A stretch of 64,000 nt of DNA from Jaltomata sinuosa (Eukaryota; Streptophyta; Magnoliopsida; Solanales; Solanaceae), in contig QJPP01007228.1 of assembly GCA_003996215.1 (NCBI GenBank), positions 372,001-436,000 of the forward strand, given 5' to 3'. The position numbers and the translations under genes were made by a program. The notes beneath the pieces are model-generated. The model was not told where the DNA came from. It did not search any database and was given only the letters and a program-made list of their open reading frames with translations. This document shows, in pieces, positions 60,225-64,000 of the stretch. Position 1 is the stretch's first letter; the number at the start of each line of letters is the position of its first letter.

Positions 60225-62150
60225 TAGGGACAACTACACAAATGCCCCTTAAAGGAGGTGGCTTTGTATTTTTGTCCCCCCATAAGAAAGGTCTTACAAA
60301 AATAATCTTCCTTATTTTTATGTATAGAACAACTACATTGTTGCCCCTCTATACCTCAAATATTTTTAAATAACTCTCCATGTTCATTTGCCTCTCAACT
60401 TTTATATTTATTTTTTCTCTTTTTTATTTTTTCTTTTTTTCTCAACCTTTATTTTTCTTTTATTTTTTCTTTTATTTTTTCTTCTACGTTTTTTTCTTTT
60501 TTCTCAATCTTTATTTTTTTCCTTCTCCTCTCAATTCCTTTTATTTTTATTTTTCTCAGTCTTTATTTTTTCATTTATTTTTTGTTTTGTTTTTTTTCTT
60601 TGTTTTTTCCTTTTTTTCTCAATTTTTATTTTTTTTCTCTCAACTTCTATTTTTTTATTTTTTCTTTGATTTTTAATTTTTCTTTTCTCTTTTTTTTAAT
60701 CATTTTTCTCGACCTTTATTTGTTTTATGAGATGTTCTATAACTCTTGCGTTAGAGGCAAGACTTAGCCTAAGAACTTCCAAACAACAAATTATACCACA
60801 TGAGCAAGACTTGACACTAGTACATTGTGTCTTGATTTATGAGATGTTTTATAACAGTTGCCTCAGAGGCAAGACTTAGCCCAAGGACCTCTCAAACAAT
60901 ACAAGTTACACCCCATGGGCAAGAGTTCACACTACTTCATTGTGTCTTGATTTATGAGATACTCTATAACTCTTGCTTTAGAGGCAAGACTTAGCTCAAG
61001 AATTTTCAAACAACAAGTTATGCCCCACGAGCAAGACTTGACACTACCTCATCAAGGACTTTCAAACAATAAGTTACACCCCATGGGCAAGAGTTGACAC
61101 TACCACATTGTGCTTGATTTATGAGATGCTCTATAACGCTTGCCTAAGAGGCAAGACTTAGCCCAAGAACTTTCAAATAACAAGTTACGTCACATGGGCA
61201 AGAGTTGACACTACCACATTGTGTCTTGATTTCTGCGATGCTCTGTAACTCTTGCCTTAAAGACAAAACTTAGCTCAAAGACTTTCAAACAACAAGTTAC
61301 GCCTCATGGGCAAGAGTTGACACTAGCACATTGTGTCTTGATCATGAGATGCTCTATAACGTTTGCCTTAGAGGCAAGACTTAGCCTAAGGGCCTCCCAA
61401 AAAATAAGTTATGCCCCATGGGCAAGAGTTAACACTACTTCATTGTGTCTTAATTTATGAGATGCTCTATAACTCTTGCCTTAGAGGCAAGACTTAGCTC
61501 AAAAAATTTCAAACAACAAGTTATGCCCCACGAGCAAGACTTGACACTACCTCATTGTATCTTGATTTATGAGATATTCTATAATATTTGTCTTAGAGGC
61601 AAGACTTGTTCCAAAGGACTTCCAAATAACAAAGCACGCCCTTAATTTACTTCGATTTCAAATAAAGAAGATCCTCTTTGCGGATTATCCAACTTTTTGT
61701 TCATTAGCAAAAAATAATAGAGGTTAAGAAAAAAGAAAAAAAGAGAAGAAAGAAAGAGAAAAGGAAAAAATAAAGATTAAAAAAAAGGAAAAAACAGAAA
61801 AAAAAGTTGAGAAAAAAAGAAAAAAGAGAAAAAAAAATAAAGGTTGAGAAAAAAAAGAACAAAAAAAAAGTTGAGAGAAAAATAAAAATAAAGGTTGAGA
61901 AAAAAGAAAACGAGAATTAAAAAAAAATTGAGAAAAAAGAAAAAAAAAGAAAAAAAAAAAAGATAAAAGAAAAAGGAAAAAATGAAAATTAAAAGTTGAG
62001 AGACAAATGAACATGAAGAGTTGTGGTGTAGAGGGGTAAAAATGTATTTGTTCTATACATAAAAAGGAAGGAAGGGTATTCTTTAAAGACTTTTCTTATG
62101 AAGGACAAAAATTGAAGACCACTCACTTTTAGGGACACTCCATCTATTTC
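60225..62150. mobile_element. Foldback-type element with ~0.5-kb inverted arms
   Basis: The left arm (about 60225-60725) and right arm (about 61680-62150) are inverted copies. For example, TTTTTATGTATAGAACAACTAC with CCCCTCTATACC on the left is matched on the minus strand at the right end by TTTTTATGTATAGAACAAAT with CCCCTCTACACC. Both arms continue into ATGTTCATTTG.CTCTCAACTTTTA and a long pyrimidine tract (purine on the right). Between them lies a 112-bp tandem repeat. There is no transposase frame. The outermost borders and target duplication could not be fixed exactly. Confidence 0.75.
60726..61640. repeat. Tandem repeat, ~112-bp unit, about 8 copies
   Basis: The motif GAGATGCTCTATAACTCTTG followed by CCTTAGAGGCAAGACTTAGC recurs at about 60729, 60841, 60956, 61122, 61236, 61347, 61459 and 61569. 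The spacing is 110-115 bp, except for one 166-bp step that contains a partial extra copy. Each unit also holds CAAACAACAAGTTA, CCCCATGGGCAAGAGTTGAC and CATTGTGTCTTGATTTATG. The array fills the interior of the foldback element. Confidence 0.9.
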
Positions 62151-62240
62151 CTGCTACAATTATTGATTGGGCCCAAAATGATTCGTAGTACTTTTGAAAG
62201 TACTGCTCTTATTGGAACCTTCCTTTTGTCATAAATCAAA

Positions 62241-62260
62241 TATATATATATATATATATA
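62241..62260. repeat. (TA)n microsatellite
   Basis: Ten uninterrupted TA units lie between the foldback element and the hAT-like MITE. Confidence 0.9.
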
Positions 62261-62443
62261 GCAACCAAAAAAGTAATATTAGTTGTATGGAAATCACACC
62301 ATTAAAAATTGTGGTGACACTTAATCAAAGGTCTCATGTAAGCCACATGAATGACAAAATTCCTAGTAAAAAGTTTTTTTTTCTTTTATCTTATGTAATG
62401 TGAATTTAGATTAATCGAATCTCAAAATGAATATTAAACATTA

Positions 62444-63631
62444 AGAGTGTGTTTGGTATGGAGGAAAATATTTTTTGAAAAATGTTTTTCAATTTTCTTG
62501 TGTTTGGTTAATCAAAAAATTTAGAAAATATTTTCCTTCAAAATAAGGAAAATGACTTCTTTAATGAGAGTAGAGAAAACAAGTCCCCATCTTCACAATA
62601 CCCCAATCCCACACTCACACAATTTTTTAAAAATATTTTTTTCTATTACACCTCACCCCCGCCACCCACCCACCCCCACCCTCGCCCCCGCCACCCATCC
62701 ATTTTTTTCAATTCTTTCTTTAAAAAAATTTCTTTAAAAAAAATTAACTTTTTTTTAAAAAGTAAGTTTTTTGTTTCACATCTCACCCATCCACCCACCC
62801 CACTTTAACTCCCCCACCACCCACCCACCACCACCACCACCACCTCCACCCACCTAACTCAATTTTTTTTAATTCTTTTTTTTTTTAAAAATCTACTTTT
62901 TTTAAAAAAAATCTACTTTTTTTTTTAAAGTAATATTTTTTGTACCTCAACCCCCATCCCACCACCTCCACCCAACCCAAAATTCAATTTTTAATTTTTT
63001 TAAAAAAATAATTACTTTTTTTAAAAAAATATATAATATTTTTGACATCCCCCAACCACTCTACCCCCCTCTCCACCCCCAAAAAATCTAATTTTTAATT
63101 TATTTTTTTAAAAAAAATACTCCCTCCGTTTCAATTTGTTTGGCCTACTTTTTTTTTTAGTCCGTTAAAAAAGAATGTCTCTTTCCTTTTCTTAGAAACT
63201 CTTTAATTTCAACTTTCCACATGGCATATTCAAGGCCACAAGATTAAAGAATATTTTAATATATTTAACATATCTTTAATTTAAGCCCACAAGTTTTAAA
63301 AGTCTTCTTTACTTTGTTAAACTCCGTGTCAAGTTAAAATAGACCAAACAAATTGAAACGAAGGGAGTAATATTTTTGATTACTCCCACCCCCACCCCCA
63401 ACCCCCAACCCCTAACCTACCTCCTAGAATATATTTTCTACTCTCTAATCAAAAATTTAAAAAATATTTTTTTTAAAATGTGTTCTCACTCATCAATCAA
63501 ACAGTAGAAAATATTTTCCATTCATCAATCAAAATGAGAAAATAAGTAGAAATCAACTTATTTTCTAGAAAATATTTCCACGAAAAACATTTTCCATAGA
63601 AAATATTTTCCAATCATACCAAACACGCCCT
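62444..63631. mobile_element. hAT-like MITE, about 1.2 kb, with internal tandem repeats
   Basis: The left end AGAGTGTGTTTGGTATGG and the minus-strand reading of the right end AGGGCGTGTTTGGTATGATT are inverted repeats. Both continue with GGAAAATATTTT and AAAATGTTTTTC blocks for about 80 bp. The interior alternates CCACCC-rich blocks with poly-T/poly-A blocks in roughly 110-bp steps (62580-63110), a local tandem expansion. A Stowaway-type element is nested near the right end. I could not confirm an 8-bp target duplication. Confidence 0.6.
63120..63367. mobile_element. Stowaway-type MITE, 248 bp, nested
   Basis: The ends are CTCCCTCCGTTTCAATTTG and its inverted copy CAAATTGAAACGAAGGGAG, flanked by TA dinucleotides at 63118-63119 and 63368-63369. 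This is the standard Tc1/Mariner-type signature. It sits inside the hAT-like MITE and is therefore the younger insertion. Confidence 0.85.
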
Positions 63632-64000
63632 AAATGGACAATAAATTTAAAAAGTTGTATAGAAACCAATTAAAGTGTCAATCAAACATATCACTAGTAA
63701 ATATCTTTTAGAAAATGATTGGCCCCTTAGTGTGGGTGCTTGGGAGGGGATTGTATCATTATGATATAAAGGCATAAATATTTCACTTTTTCTTTGGAAG
63801 ATATTTTGGTCCTTACATTATGATGTCTTAAATGAGTAAATATAATTGGTGTGTTTGGTATATTTTGAAAGGTATTTTTGTACAAAATAAGTGATTTATT
63901 AGAATTGATAAATCATGTGATTAACTGAAAGCAGATGTTCTGGTTCATACTGATATACTTATCAATTATCATTAATAGCCATTTCTAATAAGTTTTTTGT
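63632..64000. other. AT-rich flank without recognisable features
   Basis: No open frame, repeat or motif that I recognise was found in this terminal stretch. Confidence 0.5.

Noticed and set aside
60380..60767. Overlapping plus-strand open frames rich in Phe, Leu and Ser that look like membrane proteins
   Set aside because: They are translations of a pyrimidine tract (TTTTTCTTTTT-type) in the left arm of the foldback element. The right arm gives the same artefact on the opposite strand (61724-62014).

Overview
The window is plant nuclear DNA. It is AT-rich, with long introns, GT/AG exon borders, organelle-targeted and plant-specific proteins, and many MITEs, LINE remnants and simple repeats. 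The repeat types (RTE-type LINE tails ending in TTG repeats, CTCCCTCC Stowaway-like ends, a TGTCACGACCC long terminal repeat) and the protein sequences suggest Solanaceae. I cannot name the species from sequence alone.

Six complete multi-exon genes were rebuilt by following reading phase across splice sites. From left to right: (1) OEP64/Toc64, minus, 461-9129, 13 exons, 590 aa, a chloroplast outer-envelope receptor-like protein with a catalytically dead amidase fold plus TPRs. (2) An organelle-targeted RanBP2 zinc-finger protein, plus, 13160-17800, 7 exons, 402 aa, related to VAR3/OZ1-type proteins. (3) HRD3A/SEL1-like ERAD adaptor, minus, 20361-25738, 6 exons, 676 aa. (4) VPS26C/DSCR3-like Retriever subunit, plus, 26748-31212, 11 exons, 317 aa, head-to-head with HRD3A. 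(5) Aldose 1-epimerase, minus, 32493-34697, 5 exons, 335 aa. (6) A very large fused metabolic gene, minus, 35987-58801, 42 exons, 1379 aa: two 3-hydroxyisobutyrate-dehydrogenase-like domains, a DUF1537 acid-sugar kinase and a class II aldolase in one chain. In every model the exon lengths keep the reading frame from ATG to stop, and the total length agrees with what I recall of the plant families.

Gene 6 is the most interesting object. Its three kinds of enzyme are usually separate proteins, encoded together in bacterial operons for four-carbon acid sugars such as threonate and erythronate. The two dehydrogenase halves share a run of nine consecutive exons with identical lengths (76, 81, 81, 77, 55, 49, 138, 82, 79 nt). 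The domain was therefore duplicated after its introns were in place. The first copy has since lost its NAD-binding glycines and substrate-binding motif. Two of its donor sites appear to be GC instead of GT, while the matching introns of the second copy use GT.

The accessory DNA is rich. Between OEP64 and the zinc-finger gene lie two MULE-type MITEs with perfect 10-bp target duplications. Between the zinc-finger gene and HRD3A there is a hairpin-bearing repeat and a hAT-like MITE. Intron 19 of gene 6 holds a 3.2-kb solo-LTR-like insertion with a 5-bp target duplication, a minisatellite and a cluster of CCGCTATAGCGG palindromes. The right end (58.8-64 kb) has no recognisable gene. It holds a decayed LINE, a large foldback element with about 0.5-kb inverted arms around a 112-bp tandem repeat, and a hAT-like MITE with a Stowaway element nested inside it.
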